Source: Ophiosphaerella korrae (lineage: Eukaryota; Ascomycota; Dothideomycetes; Pleosporales; Phaeosphaeriaceae). Taken from it: a stretch of DNA of 64,000 nt. Below are positions 36,233 through 47,600 of this stretch, piece after piece (positions within the stretch are counted from its first letter, which is position 1; the number at the start of each line of letters is the position of its first letter). The position numbers and the translations under genes were made by a program. A model generated the notes under the pieces. The model made no database searches. It was not told the origin of the DNA and was given only the letters and a program-made list of their open reading frames with translations. The DNA lies in assembly GCA_028456385.1 (NCBI GenBank), contig JALNQF010000195.1, forward strand, positions 1 to 64,000. Reading direction: 5' to 3'.

Positions 36233-36775
36233 GTTGTTTACTTACGATTCTCTTTGACTTTGAAGAGTGAAAAGTGGCGAATTGTTATAGTAGGTATTCC
36301 TGGATGTCATATGCTCAACTACCGTAAGTATGTCTCGGTGTGAAATGCAATTACTTCCCAGGTAGCGTCGTCATACCCCTGCACTTGCTTCCCAGGTCGC
36401 GTCGTCATACCTTTGCACCTGCTTCCCAGGTAGCATCATCCTAGGTATCAAAAGTATGTTTCAATACACGTTAGATCATCTGCCAAGGAATCTTCACTGT
36501 CTGTCAGAAGTTTACACATAACACAATATTGCTATATTCTTTCTGCTATTAAGGCACTATCCCAACAACTGGATCGCATTCGTTTCTGTGCTTGAGTAGA
36601 CCCCCAATTCGTTATCATAGAGGACGTCTCACTACATCTTTATCTAAGGAAAACAACCGCCTCAAGGACAGGACCGGGTGCCCTTTTTGAATCAAGTGTA
36701 GTAGGATAGAATAGCTACAGATGAAAAATGATGGGTGGAGAGACATGCCATTCAATGAGGTCGAGGCACAGGATG
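36233..36775. promoter_or_regulatory. Spacer upstream of the P450 gene with a 34-bp tandem repeat
   Basis: This spacer lies upstream of the P450 start and downstream of the DUF3435 gene end. Its main feature is a 34-bp unit beginning cttcccaggtagcgtcgtc, present 2.7 times at 36354-36445. Any regulatory role is inference from position alone. Confidence 0.45.
36354..36445 (+). repeat. 34-bp tandem repeat, 2.7 units
   Basis: Units start at 36354, 36388 and 36422, and the third is partial. They differ by a few substitutions. They lie about 120-210 bp upstream of the P450 start codon. Confidence 0.88.
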
Positions 36776-39345
36776 CTATACACCATGCACTATACCTGCA
36801 TGCTTTTTGTAGTGTTTCTCTCCGTCAATCCATTCAGCACAGTATGGGTGCATACATATGAATGGCCGCTCGAATACTCCCTCTGCTTCATGGCTGGTGG
36901 TGTGCTTCCCCAGATTCTCTCTCTTCTTGAATGTGCGTATCCTTCCATCACCAATACAAAGAAGACATGTAAGCTCCGTGAACGTCATAGGAATGCGAGA
37001 TTCGTTCTCAATTTCGTGAATCCCGCTCCCCAAAATTCCGCCATAAGGTTTTTCTCGAATTTCATAATCCTCAACCTCGGAATTTGAGCACTGCTCTTGC
37101 TTTAGTCTCCTTCGTCGTTTGGGCATGCTTATTTCAAAATCATTAGCCCTCCGTTTCTGACCGGTCGAACCGTATGATCTTGAGGGGCAGTACGCGTCCG
37201 TTAATCCGGAAACTTCTGATATCCCGCTCATGATATCATCTTGCCGGCTCTCCAGCCGACCGCAGTACTTGACAAGATTTCGTATGAATAAAATATGTAA
37301 TGTCATATCCAGCTGTTCCGTTACTTCCAGCCCCTTGAAAAGCTCTTGGGAGAGCACGTAGGCCACAATAGCACGTTCCAGGAATTCGTACCGTACCGTT
37401 GGACGGCTTGGAATAGCCGCGGCATCGTAGCCAGCGCGTTGAGCCTCTATATCGCGTTCATTGATTGTATCATGGAATTGAGCAATAACTTCAGCCGTCT
37501 TTTTTCGAAACAGATCATTTTTCCTGTTGTGTATGTCTCGTTTCGCCTGGGAATAGTTGTTGTGATCCGCAGTCCCTTTCGCATCATTTATCGAATTATA
37601 TCCTTGCCTTTTTATCATTTCTTTATACTTCTCGCGCCGTTGAACAAGTTTGAGGTAGGCAGGGTCTTGACGAAGCCCTAGATTGAACTCGTTCTTTTGT
37701 ACTTCCGAAAGACCTGTAGGCGCTCATTCATCCCTCGAGATACCCATCCGTGCAGCTTCATGGATCAAGTCGGCCCGAGCCGGTGTTTCGAAGTAAATCG
37801 ATTGGAAATCAGCCTCGATGAGATCCGGTAAATAGAACTTTCGGTATGTATCTCCCCCGTGTCCTAATGCCTGGTCTCTTTCCTCTTTACTGATAGCATC
37901 TGGAGACGTCAGCTACGACATGTACCTCGCGTGAACCTCAAATACTTGCCAGTCATCCTTCTCCCTGATGCTCTACGTAGACTGTAAAACTCGAGCGATT
38001 GCTTAAACCCAGCTACTTTTCCTAACCAGACATGCTGATCCCGACATTTGTGATATGGAAGCGCACGCGTAGGTGACACCATGCCCCCACTTGCGGTTTT
38101 TGTGATGTCTCTAAATATTGGTCGCTTCATAACATCGTCTTTGAATTTCAACTCAAGTGAGTCTTTATTTGGTGGGATTCTTAATGCAAATATCTCTTCT
38201 GGTGAGGTGAATCCGCATCGAAAAGCATCATCTCTCAGAGCAAACGCGACTATGCGTGACACGATGCAGAACGTCGGTTCATCGAGAAGATTAAAGAGAA
38301 ATTGTTTCCTTTGGCAGCGTTATTTATATCTGTATGAAATAGGAACGGGGATCAAGTACACACTGTCTTCCACCCTTGCCCGCATTTTTCACGTTCACTA
38401 GGTCGATGCGAACAATCGTCGTAGTTCGAGTCGGTTCCCTCTCGTCGCGGACGCGGAAAATCGAGATGTGCTCGTACAAAAGGGCCTTATTAGAGCCTTT
38501 GGCGCTTCCACTCTCGACGAGAGCCTGGGGACGTGTTCCCGTGCATCCAGAAATAAGGAGAATTGCGTCTATCTGCGTCCGAAATCTGCCATGTCGAGCT
38601 TTTACATCCATCTTCCAGTGAGCAAGGAGGATTCTGTATAGGTCACGCACATACATCGCATGTTTCACTTTCTGCGCAGACTTCAGGTTATATTTGGGGA
38701 ACAAATATGTGTAAAACCACTGTAAACGCGTGAGCACGAAATTCAAGCAACAGCGACTGTCTTACATTTATAATTTCGATTTCTGTATCATTTTTTAGGC
38801 TGGTCCCCGTCAAGGACTTGAAAAGAGATTGGATGCGTTTCCAATACGCTTGTATTGTACTTTGTGTTGTGATGCGACTAATCTTTACTAGCCATTCAAG
38901 GTAGGTCTTAAATAGCTCATCATTGCCACTGCAAAGTGCCTCTCCTGGGTCCAAGGTTTCTTGCGGAGAGCGTTGTAATTTCCTTTTTTCACGATTTATA
39001 GCCTCACAAAATCTATGAATCTTTAGTTAGAAGTGAACTGCACTTTTCTAGAATTTAGACTCACTCTTTCCACTTTTGGTACTCTGTGCTATTAAGCCGT
39101 TTCGTGCAGTCGTTCCACCTTGGTGCTGATCTGCCTTGAGCCTTATGAAATGCCAGTTGGGCCAGCACACTAAACTTAGTTGTCTTGTCGTCATCTTGTT
39201 CTGTATCGCTACTTGACGGCCCTTGAAGCTCAAGGGAAGAAGTTGACGGAGAGTCTGTTGCGGAGTCTACTCTAAGCAGGATCTGTCTAGAGCCAGAAGG
39301 CAACAAGGAAGTAGAAGTCGCTTTTGAGCTCCTTGTTAGAGGCAT
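36776..39345 (-). pseudogene. DUF3435 tyrosine recombinase (Starship-captain-like), inactivated
   Basis: The minus strand encodes a multi-exon DUF3435 (PF11917, formerly FluG-like) protein. Exons are about 39345-39065, 39012-38766, 38719-38364 and 38308 to about 37,950, then a long 3' part to 36776. The tyrosine-recombinase landmarks appear in order: GTRPQAL (first Arg), FYSLRRASGRR (second Arg), QALGHGGDTY (His, candidate Tyr) and KFYLPDL. The C-terminus carries two zinc-finger-like Cys/His clusters (CLLCIGDGR...HTTSH and CMHPYC...HAGIVH). An in-frame TGA at 37724-37726 separates SRDE from APTGLSEVQ. The junction near 37,915-37,960 does not splice in frame. DUF3435 proteins include the captains that mobilise Starship elements in Pezizomycotina, but many C2H2-bearing relatives are not proven captains. 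This copy is very probably inactive. Confidence 0.8.
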
Positions 39346-39850
39346 TATAACTGACTTCAGTAGCCCAGATCGGCCGTATACGGAGGAATCAATGGCAACT
39401 GCTCATAGACCTTAACTTCGACGGGTTAAAACACAAAGAGCGCGATGTAGGGAACTTCCTTAGGAATGCATTACTGTGAATCTAAGTAATATATGGTAAC
39501 AATAACTTGCATACTGAGTACAAATGTAAGTAGTTACAACTAAGAATTAAAAAGAGCTACAAAGTTCTACTACTTATATAATAAAAACAAGATATATTAA
39601 AGAGAGAATAACTAATAAAGAAAAAGATTTAGCGTATAATACTCGGAGCTATTACGGCTTTATAAAGAACTTAGTACTGATAGCTAGACTAGAGTATGCC
39701 TATCTAGTATAATACTAGGATAATAAGGAATGTAAAAGCAGCAAGTAACTAATTTCTTAGGTACGCTTAGCTTAAGTAGCTCACTACGTAGTAAGGTAAC
39801 TTAGTTTGTAAGTAGGGTAATTTGTTAGAGGGCTTTTTCTAAGGCTTCTT
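39346..39850. other. Spacer of mixed composition, no gene
   Basis: From about 39,480 the sequence becomes AT-rich and resembles decayed transposon sequence. No coding frame or motif is recognisable. Confidence 0.5.
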
Positions 39851-39883
39851 GTGTTAGACCGCAGCTCTACTCCACTGCGCCAA
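39851..39883 (+). repeat. Fragment of the 165-176 bp TG...CA element
   Basis: The first 33 bp or so (TGTTAGACCGCAGCTCTACT and on) match the start of the element at 33855. The remainder is replaced by the LTR that begins at 39884. Confidence 0.7.
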
Positions 39884-40472
39884 ATGTTAGACTTCGGCGC
39901 CTAACATCTTGTCCCTAGGCCTAATTCTCCCTTAACTCCTAGATCTAAATATTATTTATTGTCTAATTGCTGGTTATTATAGACTTTAATCTTAAGGTAG
40001 TAGATAGTGCTATCTTTCTTTTATAACTTTAGGTAGTTAATATATAATAGGCGAGCTTATATCGACGATAAGTACCTAGTCTGTTTAGGCTAGAGGTTAA
40101 GAATAAAGAGATAGCGTGCAGGTTAAGTAGTAGGTAAGTATTACAATATAGGTTAAGTGTATAACTATAGGTATATAAGTATATCTATTCTTAACTACGA
40201 GGTTTCTATCTATGCGCACACAGGTGTTATTATACTTGTCTTGATCTGTAGATCTGTGCCTTAGATTAACAAATTATCTTGATCTATTGATCTATTATAT
40301 AGATCGTTAGATCTGTGATCCTTCGCATGTGCTTACAGATTACCTTGATTACGTGTCCTAGTTATGTGCGGTTTCCCAATCCAGCTCGTCGGCCTATGGG
40401 TCGTGTAGGTCATTGGTTTCTATCGTTGGGCTGATTGGTTCTATTTCTAGCCCTGCAGTTATATTCGTAACA
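39884..40472 (+). repeat. Solo LTR-like sequence, related to but diverged from the E1-E4 LTR
   Basis: It begins TGTTAG and ends CGTAACA, 589 bp. The right half resembles the E4 LTR (similar repeated gatctattgatct units, a run like cctagttatgtgcggtttcc, and the same final block), but CA and TG are retained, so it escaped heavy RIP. No internal retrotransposon region adjoins it. The five-base flanks (ccaaa, acaag) do not match, so recombination between elements is likely. Confidence 0.65.
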
Positions 40473-40503
40473 ACAAGAGTCCCGAGTGTTCTAAGAACCT
40501 TCG
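40473..40503 (-). repeat. Short inverted fragment of repeat R
   Basis: About 30 bp match the reverse complement of 32,000-32,030 (repeat R2). It is caught between the solo LTR and the Tc1-like fragment. Confidence 0.6.
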
Positions 40504-41086
40504 TTACGTCTACTTGTTATTGTAGAGAGAGATGCGTATACACAACAACGTAGCTACTTAAGTAAAAGTTACATTAAAGCTCTTTATAGAGGCCTACTAC
40601 TTAACTACTAGTAGTCTTAGCTTTTTATGTAGGATAACGCGCGCATATACACCTTACGCGCAACGATGAGATAGATAGCTTAATACTACATTACACCTAT
40701 ATCCTAGCTAACTTACTTACCTGACCTCAACCTAATTAAGCACCTCTAGTAGTATCTTAAGAAGATAATGTATATGCACTACCTACAATACAATAACTCC
40801 TTACAAGCTAAAGAGGAGTAGGAGAGCTTCTGCAGCGCATTGAAGGAGTGCTGGCAGCGTATACTAGGCACGCTTATACGCAAGCTCATCTTGAGTATGC
40901 GGAGGAGGATTCAAGCTTGCAGGCGCGCGCGAGGCTGGCAGACTAAATGCCGATTCAAATCTCTCTAAATACATCAAAAAAACCGAGTTTCTATATAATT
41001 TCTGGTGGTGGGTGGTTGTAAACGATGAGGCGTCAATCTCGTGTTGGGCGCGCACGTGCCACGCTGTGCTAAACTTATGTCCAGTA
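40504..41086 (+). mobile_element. Tc1/mariner-like transposon, 5'-truncated, little RIP
   Basis: Its + strand aligns with the reverse complement of 17637-18205, the 3' part of the nested element in copy E4, ending at the matching terminal motif near ccagta. Translation includes TYLPDLNLIKHL and a downstream basic stretch, the C-terminal end of a DD34D transposase, with stop codons. The upstream portion is missing. It serves as a less mutated reference for the RIP-degraded copy. Confidence 0.78.
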
Positions 41087-41623
41087 ACTGTGTCAAGCCC
41101 CAAGATATGTCCTAATAATTCGTGGCATCACAGCTCGTCGAACTTCACTACAAACTAGCAACCTGTAGCTCTAAATATGAAATGCACTTTGAAACAACTG
41201 AGGTTTCTTGTTAGCAGGGCCTTAATATGTGTGTGTATTGGTTTAACGTCCCTATATGAGGCCTCCCATGGGGCACTGTTGGACGGGCTAATTACAGGTG
41301 TTTGCTCCAACTACCAATACCAGCCTATTCGCAGTAATTTGGGTGGCTCTTCCGGCCTATCTGTTCTTAAAACCCTCCACCATTTAGGAGGGGCTTGATG
41401 CAGCGTTGGGAGGCGCAGTGAACGCGTGCCTAGTTGGTGAGATTTGCTTATGCAATCACCACGTATTGATCCAGCATCCGGTGTCTTGTTGAATGGCTAG
41501 TGGCGCAATTGATTGTTGTAGGCTCATTCATTCTGTCACGCAACACCACTGATTTGTCATGATTGAGGTATTGTGCTGGTCAGTTTGTCACACTCTTCCA
41601 GGCAAATCTCATTTACTTTGATT
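41087..41623. other. Intergenic spacer, no supported gene
   Basis: Composition is normal. A 73-codon + frame at 41,177-41,398 has a hydrophobic start but no family resemblance and no clear context, so I do not call it. Confidence 0.45.
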
Positions 41624-41818
41624 TTATTGGCCGTATTGGACACGATATTTCCGACAGCCAATCAATCTTCGCAGGCCTAGCTTCCTAAGCGCGTTGTATT
41701 CGGCCTTGCTAGAGACCGAGATACGGTAATCACATTTATTTCGTCCGTCGGCATGTGTATACTGAGAAGCGAACGAGCATAAAGCAGCTGCGAGTAGCAA
41801 TATGATCCAATACCGCAA
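41624..41818 (-). CDS. Small secreted protein, candidate
   Basis: A single open frame of 64 residues. It begins MRYWIILLLAAALCSFASQY and continues THADGRNKC, so a signal peptide with cleavage around residue 23 (after THA) is convincing by eye. The mature part is about 41 residues, basic, with two cysteines (in NKCDY and IGCRK) that could form one disulfide. No family is recognised. It is the first gene on the gene-rich side of the repeat block and lies only about 85 bp from the start of the divergently transcribed GST gene. Small size and signal peptide fit the loose class of fungal small secreted proteins. Nothing in the sequence shows a function, and it could still be a chance frame. Confidence 0.5.
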   Translation of the reverse strand: MRYWIILLLAAALCSFASQYTHADGRNKCDYRISVSSKAEYNALRKLGLRRLIGCRKYRVQYGQ

Positions 41819-41903
41819 TCACACTTCAACAAAGCCTAATTCGAGCATCTCTCTTTCTCTCTCTTACACTGGATCAGCTTAACCGCCTTTCTTTCTGTCC
41901 AAA

Positions 41904-42812
41904 ATGTCATCAATTAAGCCTATTGTGATTCATGGTAGATGGGGCCCAAATCCACCGAAACCACGGATGATCTGCGAAGAGCTTGGCCTTCCCTATAAGT
42001 TTGGAGAGACACAACTTGCAGACGTGAAAGGCCCTGCATATCTGGCAATTAGGTGAGTCCGCAACAATCTTCATATTGAAAGGTTATACTGATATCTCCG
42101 TAGTAAGTCAGCCCACTAGGTAGTGCGTTCTTCGAACCATTCAATACACAGACAAGTAGTGCAACTTGTTTCTACAAACATCTTGCTACCCGCCGAATTC
42201 TTTTTGATATTCTGTGGTGGAAAATTTGCTGACGACTGCCTTTTATTAGATCCGAACGGACGCCTGCCTGCCATTTACGATCCTAACGAAGATTTTACAT
42301 TGTGGGAATCTGGTGCCATCGTCGAATATCTAGTCGAAAAATACGACACGGAAAGAAAGTTTAGCTTTGAGCCCGGTAGTAAGGAAGCGCATCTTGCGAG
42401 ACAGTGGTCTTATTTTCAAGGTAAATTCTATTTCTCTTTGACTGCAGGTTGTTTGCTCACTCAACTAGCATCTGGGCAGGGTCCATACTACGGACAGGCC
42501 ATATGGTTCACCCGCTATCATCATGAGCAGCTGCCAAGTGCAAAAGAACGGTATTACAAGGAAATCAAACGTGTGACAGGCGTTCTGGAGTCTCATCTGA
42601 AGAAGCAAGAGAAGGGGATTGATGGTCCTTGGCTAGTAGGAGGGAAATTTTCGTACGTCGATGTGGTGTTCCTACCGTGGCAAGCTCAGATTTCGAGTAT
42701 TGCGGAAGTTGGGGATTTGGCCAATGAGTTCCCTGAAGTCACTGCATGGATTGAGAAACTGAAGAACCGCCCCGCGTTGAAAAAGGTTCTCGATGATCCG
42801 CCACCTTATTGA
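41904..42812 (+). CDS. Glutathione S-transferase, first junction unresolved
   Basis: The start at 41904 gives MSSIKPIVIHGRWGPNPPKP, the thioredoxin-fold beginning of a fungal GST, to 42052. The conserved continuation is PNGRLPAIYDPNEDFTLWESG at about 42,252-42,315. A second intron at 42421-42468 joins YFQ to ASGQGPYYGQ. The C-terminal helical domain includes LVGGKFSYVDVVFLPW and ends at 42812. Such cytosolic enzymes conjugate glutathione to electrophiles. The 5' splice site at 42053 (GTGAGT) has a normal acceptor at 42103, but the frame then meets TAG at 42117-42119. Skipping to the PNGR block does not keep frame either. Either about 145 bp have been inserted there or the gene is a young pseudogene. 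Confidence 0.7.
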
Positions 42813-43272
42813 TTGCGGACTTTGGTCGTATGACGGTTCGATGTGACATGAATAGAGAAGATTTATATTTGCCTTTGGCAGTTGATTAATGTGAAATATA
42901 TGCAGTGGTTCAGCGAAGTCTTATTCAGCGCGATTCTAAGGTTATTTTAAGCCGTTTACAAGCCTTCTTCATCCATTTATCCATCAAGTGGCCCTTGAAT
43001 TCAGACGGACTTCTTTTCTATAATATGTGGTGACTGCTCGTGAATTCCACATGTTTATGATAGAAGAACCTTCTTGGTTGCGACATGGAGGAGGTATGAT
43101 TTCTGGAGAGGGGTGCTGCTGCTGAGCTGCAGCTGGGATGGGGATTTGGGCTTGTGTCAATTGAAACATGGCAGGAAGTGTACTGGATCGTTACAGTATA
43201 ACGTTATGGAATGTATTGGAGCAAATACTGTAGTAGATGAATCATTTCCCTTTACACATGCGCTAGCTAAGT
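42813..43272. other. Convergent 3' intergenic region
   Basis: This lies between the 3' ends of the GST gene on + and the RRP12 gene on -. No coding or RNA feature is seen. Confidence 0.5.
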
Positions 43273-46200
43273 TTATTTCGGTCCCATCCATCCACCTTTA
43301 CTTCCTCGCCCTTTTCCGCCACCGACCTTGAAGCTTTTCCCTCTTGGACTCTTGGCCTTCTCTACTCTTCCCTTCCCACCCCCATCACTAACATTCCCAC
43401 TCCTTTGCTTCACTGCGCCTAGCCCTGGCCTACCGTTTTTAAGCCCTCCCCTGCCCATCCCAGAACCAGACTTTGCCGTCCGAATTTGCTTCTGTGCACT
43501 CTCTGCGCCATCATCATCATCCATGTCTATGTCATTGTCATCTTTTGTCTTCTTATTGCTGAATTTCAATTTGCCCTTTTGGCCGCGCTGGGCTGCGTCA
43601 CGGCCGCGAATTGCATCGACGTAAGCGTTGATGCCAGTCTCGAGAGTAGTATTCTGATTATCGATGTCCATGAGGACATCATCATCACCAGCATTCTTCT
43701 TTCCTTTCGGCGCGTCTTCATCATCTGAGTCGCCTAGTATAAGCTTGCCGTCTACGTCGGTCCGTGCTTTCATTCTTCGTGGTTGTTTCCGTTGGCGCAG
43801 CGGTTTCGTTGTCGATATGTTGCCGAGAGCATTTTTGGAGAGTAGATCAAGTGGTTCGTCTTCGTCTTCGATAATGTAGGTCTTGCTACCTTTGGCGTTA
43901 CTCTGCCGCTGTTTGCTCTGGTTTTTGACAAACTCGTCTTCGGAATCACCCTCGCTGTCATCGCTTTCGCTACCATACACAGCTTGGTCGTATTCACTTT
44001 CAAATTTACCCTTGGGCTTCTGAATTGGTTCTTTGCCATCCTCCTCAGCCTGTTGCTTCTTCTTCTTCCGCTGCTCGCGCGTCTTCCGGATGTTAACAAT
44101 GAGCTTACGGTCTTCTGCGGGGCACGCGCGCTCAACCTTATCAATCCCGAATTTGCGCACCATGCGTTCAACAATGTGCTTGACTTTGGCTTTAAAGTGT
44201 GCCTTGTGTTCATGGCTCCAAACCATGAGATTGGACAGCAATGATTTGAGGCGTGGACGAACGAGCGATTCTGGTAACGAAATGACCTCAACTTTGACGA
44301 AGCCCAGTACACTCTGGACAATTTCTCGATTCGGGTTTTGTAGGAAGATATCCATAATCTCGAGCAGACCATTGATTGTCTCATTTGAGACTTGTGAGTG
44401 AAATTGGTATAGGATGCGGGTGACGGCTGTGATGGATGCTGAGATCATGTGGGGGGTGGTAGCAGCTAGACCGGCTGAGACCATGGTGAAGTACTCCTCT
44501 AAAGATGCATCTACAGTTGATGCGTCGGCAGGCATGTTGGGCACCTTTGCCTGAACGACTTTGCCGCCCTCTGCCATCTTTTCGCCCATGGCAACCAGGA
44601 GATTATAGGCCGCTTCCCGGGCCTTTTCGTTGGTTTCTTTAGCTGAGATGACTACCTCAGAGAGGATTGACGGGATAAAATGGAGATCGCTCTGAGGAAG
44701 AGACTGAATGACCTGAAGAATCGCATGCAGTCGGTCTCTCCTCGCAGGTGCTGATGCTTTGTCTGCACTCTGGAGCAAAAGTTGCTGCAACTCACCGTTA
44801 CGTTCTTTCAATGCTGCTTTGCCCTCATCAGATTCGGCAAGACGGGGAATAAGCTTATAAGCTTTTTTTTGTAACTGCGGGTCCTTATCTTTGTTGATCA
44901 TGACTTCAGCCATGCGAAATAGTGACCGATAGCTGTCTCGCGGAAGATAGAGAGCGATTGTGATGATCAAATCCATAAGTGTGTGACTCATCGGCGGCAT
45001 CTTGTTTTGATTCTTATCCTGTTTTTGTTTATCCGCCTGTGTCTGTGGACCTTCTGCTGGTAGGGAAGACTCGAGATTGGTCGCAACTCGTTCGAAGGTT
45101 TCCATGAGTTCCTATTTCTATTAATAGAGTGATTCTCGATGCAATGTGCTAAAAGCTTACTTTCTCGGGGACAATGCTAAGGTAGGCATTGATCGTTCTT
45201 AGAATAGTGCCCCGATATTGAGGCAAGGTTTGACTGTAAACGTTGAACAGGACGGCAAGCATGTTGCTTGCGAACCCAGCCAAGTGGTCGATATTCTTTC
45301 GGGCGTCATATTTGGATATCCGAGCTTGCGCGAGGAGGTCGTCCTCGCCTTCTAAGTCCACAATAGCTTTATTACTGTCAACTAGATTTTGGAGCGCTTT
45401 GCATATATCTGTTCGTAGATCGGCCTGTCCATAGAGTAGGTTTGCTAGCATCTCACAAAAGCTTTGGTCGAATGCTTCTACGAGATCCAAAGGCAAGTCG
45501 CAATATCCAGGAAGTATTGACCAAATCTGCTGAACCACTGTTTCAAAGACTTTGATTTCCATAGTCTTCTCTCGCCCACCATGTTCGATGACCCTTTGGT
45601 ACAGCTGCTCGCTAAGTGGCACCATTTCAGTTCTAAAGTGGGACAGTTTGGTGTTGTGCACTGAGTCGCGGAGCAAAGGCAACAGCCATACCCTGCCCGT
45701 CTGTCCAGGTGGCGGTCGCGGCAGATTCAAGGGTAAAATCTCGAGCACCACATCAGGGCCCATGGCGCTGATTGCTCGTGAGATGACAGCATCTGCCTCC
45801 TTTCTTCCTGCAAAGCTTTCATTACTTCGAAGGTCTCCTACCGTCCTTAGCACTGGCCTCAGAATGGGGTCTGAGCGCCATCGGAGTGTCTCAAACATAG
45901 CAGAGAGCATAGTGAAAACCTCCATCCATGCGGCCTGATACCTCACACTCAACAAACCTTGCGCGATCTTTGCAACTTTTTCCAAGATTTTCTCGTCAAA
46001 TACGGAGGGCTCCAGGACAACACTGTCAGGTATCAAATTGACGAGGAAAGAGATCAGACATTCGGAGGCGGAAATGCGGATATTGTGTGATGACGAAGTG
46101 AGAAACTCGGAGATGAGGACAAATAGCTCTGGAAGTTTCAGGAAGGTATCCTCGGGCTCTAACTGCGCAAAGACTTCGTAACCTCGAGAGACGACTGCTA

Positions 46201-47175
46201 TCCAAGGAGGAAGCAACTGGGAGTCGTTTTTTGAAGGCTGTAGCTCGGTAATGACGTCGAGTAACCTAGGTAGTTTTGCGGAAGCAATCTCATCTGCCAT
46301 ACCCGCAAAGATAACTTCGAAAATGTCAAAGGCTGCCAGCGTTAAGAATTCGTTGCTCGACCTGGAGATGTTTAGTAACAGCTCGCACAGTACATCAATC
46401 TTCCGGCTTGGCCAGCCACCTGACGATGTTGCAATAGTCTTAATCAACTGGAGAGCGTGAATAAGATCGGGGTCTTTTCTCAAAGCATCCTTGTTGGCTT
46501 TGTGCTTCTTCGACTTGGCCGCCAGCTCAGCAATGTCGTTGAGCATTGTCAGGGCCGTCTCAGCACACATGTCTGCAGCTGGATGATCGAGCGATGGGCT
46601 TGGTGGAGGATTTGCCAGCACCTTTGCAAGGGCTTCTTGTGCCCTCTTGCGAACTTTTGGCCTGGCGTCGACGGATATCTGTAGCAGTCCCGCGACGGCC
46701 CTTCGAGGGCTGATTTGTGACTGCGGTAGCTCCCACGAGCGCGCATCCTGCACGACCAACAAGGACTCGAGACATCCTATCGAAGATCGTAAGAGGGGCG
46801 CATCGGCATCTTGGTGGGTCAGGGCTGGCGCAAGACTCGTCAAGATTTCGGTGAACTTGGAGCGCAGGAGCGGGGCGGGGACGTGGGGTGTGACGAGGTC
46901 GAGAAGGTAAATGGTCGCGGTCGTAGTCTCCTTGCTAACTATGCCCTGCGCGGTGATCTGGCGACCTAGGAGCGCTAGTAGCGCTGCGAAGTATGCCGTG
47001 GGCGTGGAGTCGGACTTTTGCTGGCGGAGTGTGTCGTCGATGGCTGCGAGCAGCACATGTGTCTGCAGCTGTCAATATGGCAATGCTTGGGGAACATGGT
47101 CAGACAAATTACCTGCTGCTGACCCTGCAGCTTCGGGTTATCCCGAATTTTGCTCAGTCTCTCCTCAAGCGACAT
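43273..47175 (-). CDS. RRP12: Ribosomal RNA processing protein Rrp12
   Basis: Three exons: 47175-47113 (MSLEERLSKIRDNPKLQGQQ), 47068-45161 and 45111-43273. Introns are 44 and 49 bp with GTAA donors. The protein is about 1,269 residues, close to the size usual for Rrp12. The N-terminal two thirds are HEAT-like helical repeats with the NUC173 region. The C-terminal third is basic and acidic low-complexity, with RKTREQRKKKKQQ, several Asp/Glu runs, and a Gly/Lys-rich end. Rrp12 is a nucleolar and nuclear factor needed for maturation and export of pre-40S and pre-60S particles. The ATG at 47175 is chosen over the in-frame one at 47286 because MSLEERL is the conserved start. The frame is clean throughout. 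Confidence 0.93.
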
Positions 47176-47600
47176 GATGGGCCCAAGTAATTGTCGAGGT
47201 GTCGCGACGCCCACGCCATTCGCTTCGGTTTTCTGCCCAACTTTATGAAAATCTTTATCGATAACACGCACAGACCAATCCGTCATGGTATCGCAGAACA
47301 TCCAATCACATCGCATTCACGTCTAACACTCATCCGACTATAAGACAACGCACATATTTGACATTCGCTGCAGCAACGAAATGGCATGGGTATAACGAAT
47401 CAACCTCCACTGCATGTACAAGGAAAAGCCTGGCCATAGGCAAAGGACGCCTTATCTACACGCAAAAATGCCCCCCCCCTGAGGGTTCACTGCCACCGCA
47501 GCACATATTTCAGAGATTGAAGTTATCCAAACATTAAACCTCGTACCGTGTGTTCAAAGGAAATAAACAATATACAAGTGTATAACGAGAAAGAGATTAA
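47176..47600. promoter_or_regulatory. Spacer between RRP12 and the DOCK gene
   Basis: This 425-bp stretch holds the RRP12 promoter and the 3' untranslated end of the DOCK gene, both on the minus strand. It contains a run of nine to ten C at about 47,471-47,480. No defined binding site is claimed. Confidence 0.5.

Noticed and set aside
41177..41398. 73-codon + frame with a hydrophobic N-terminal part
   Set aside because: There is no homology I can name, no plausible context and no good signal peptide. Chance is as likely.
43328..44401. Several + frames and a 204-codon minus frame at 43770-44384
   Set aside because: They are shadows of the low-complexity C-terminal part of RRP12.
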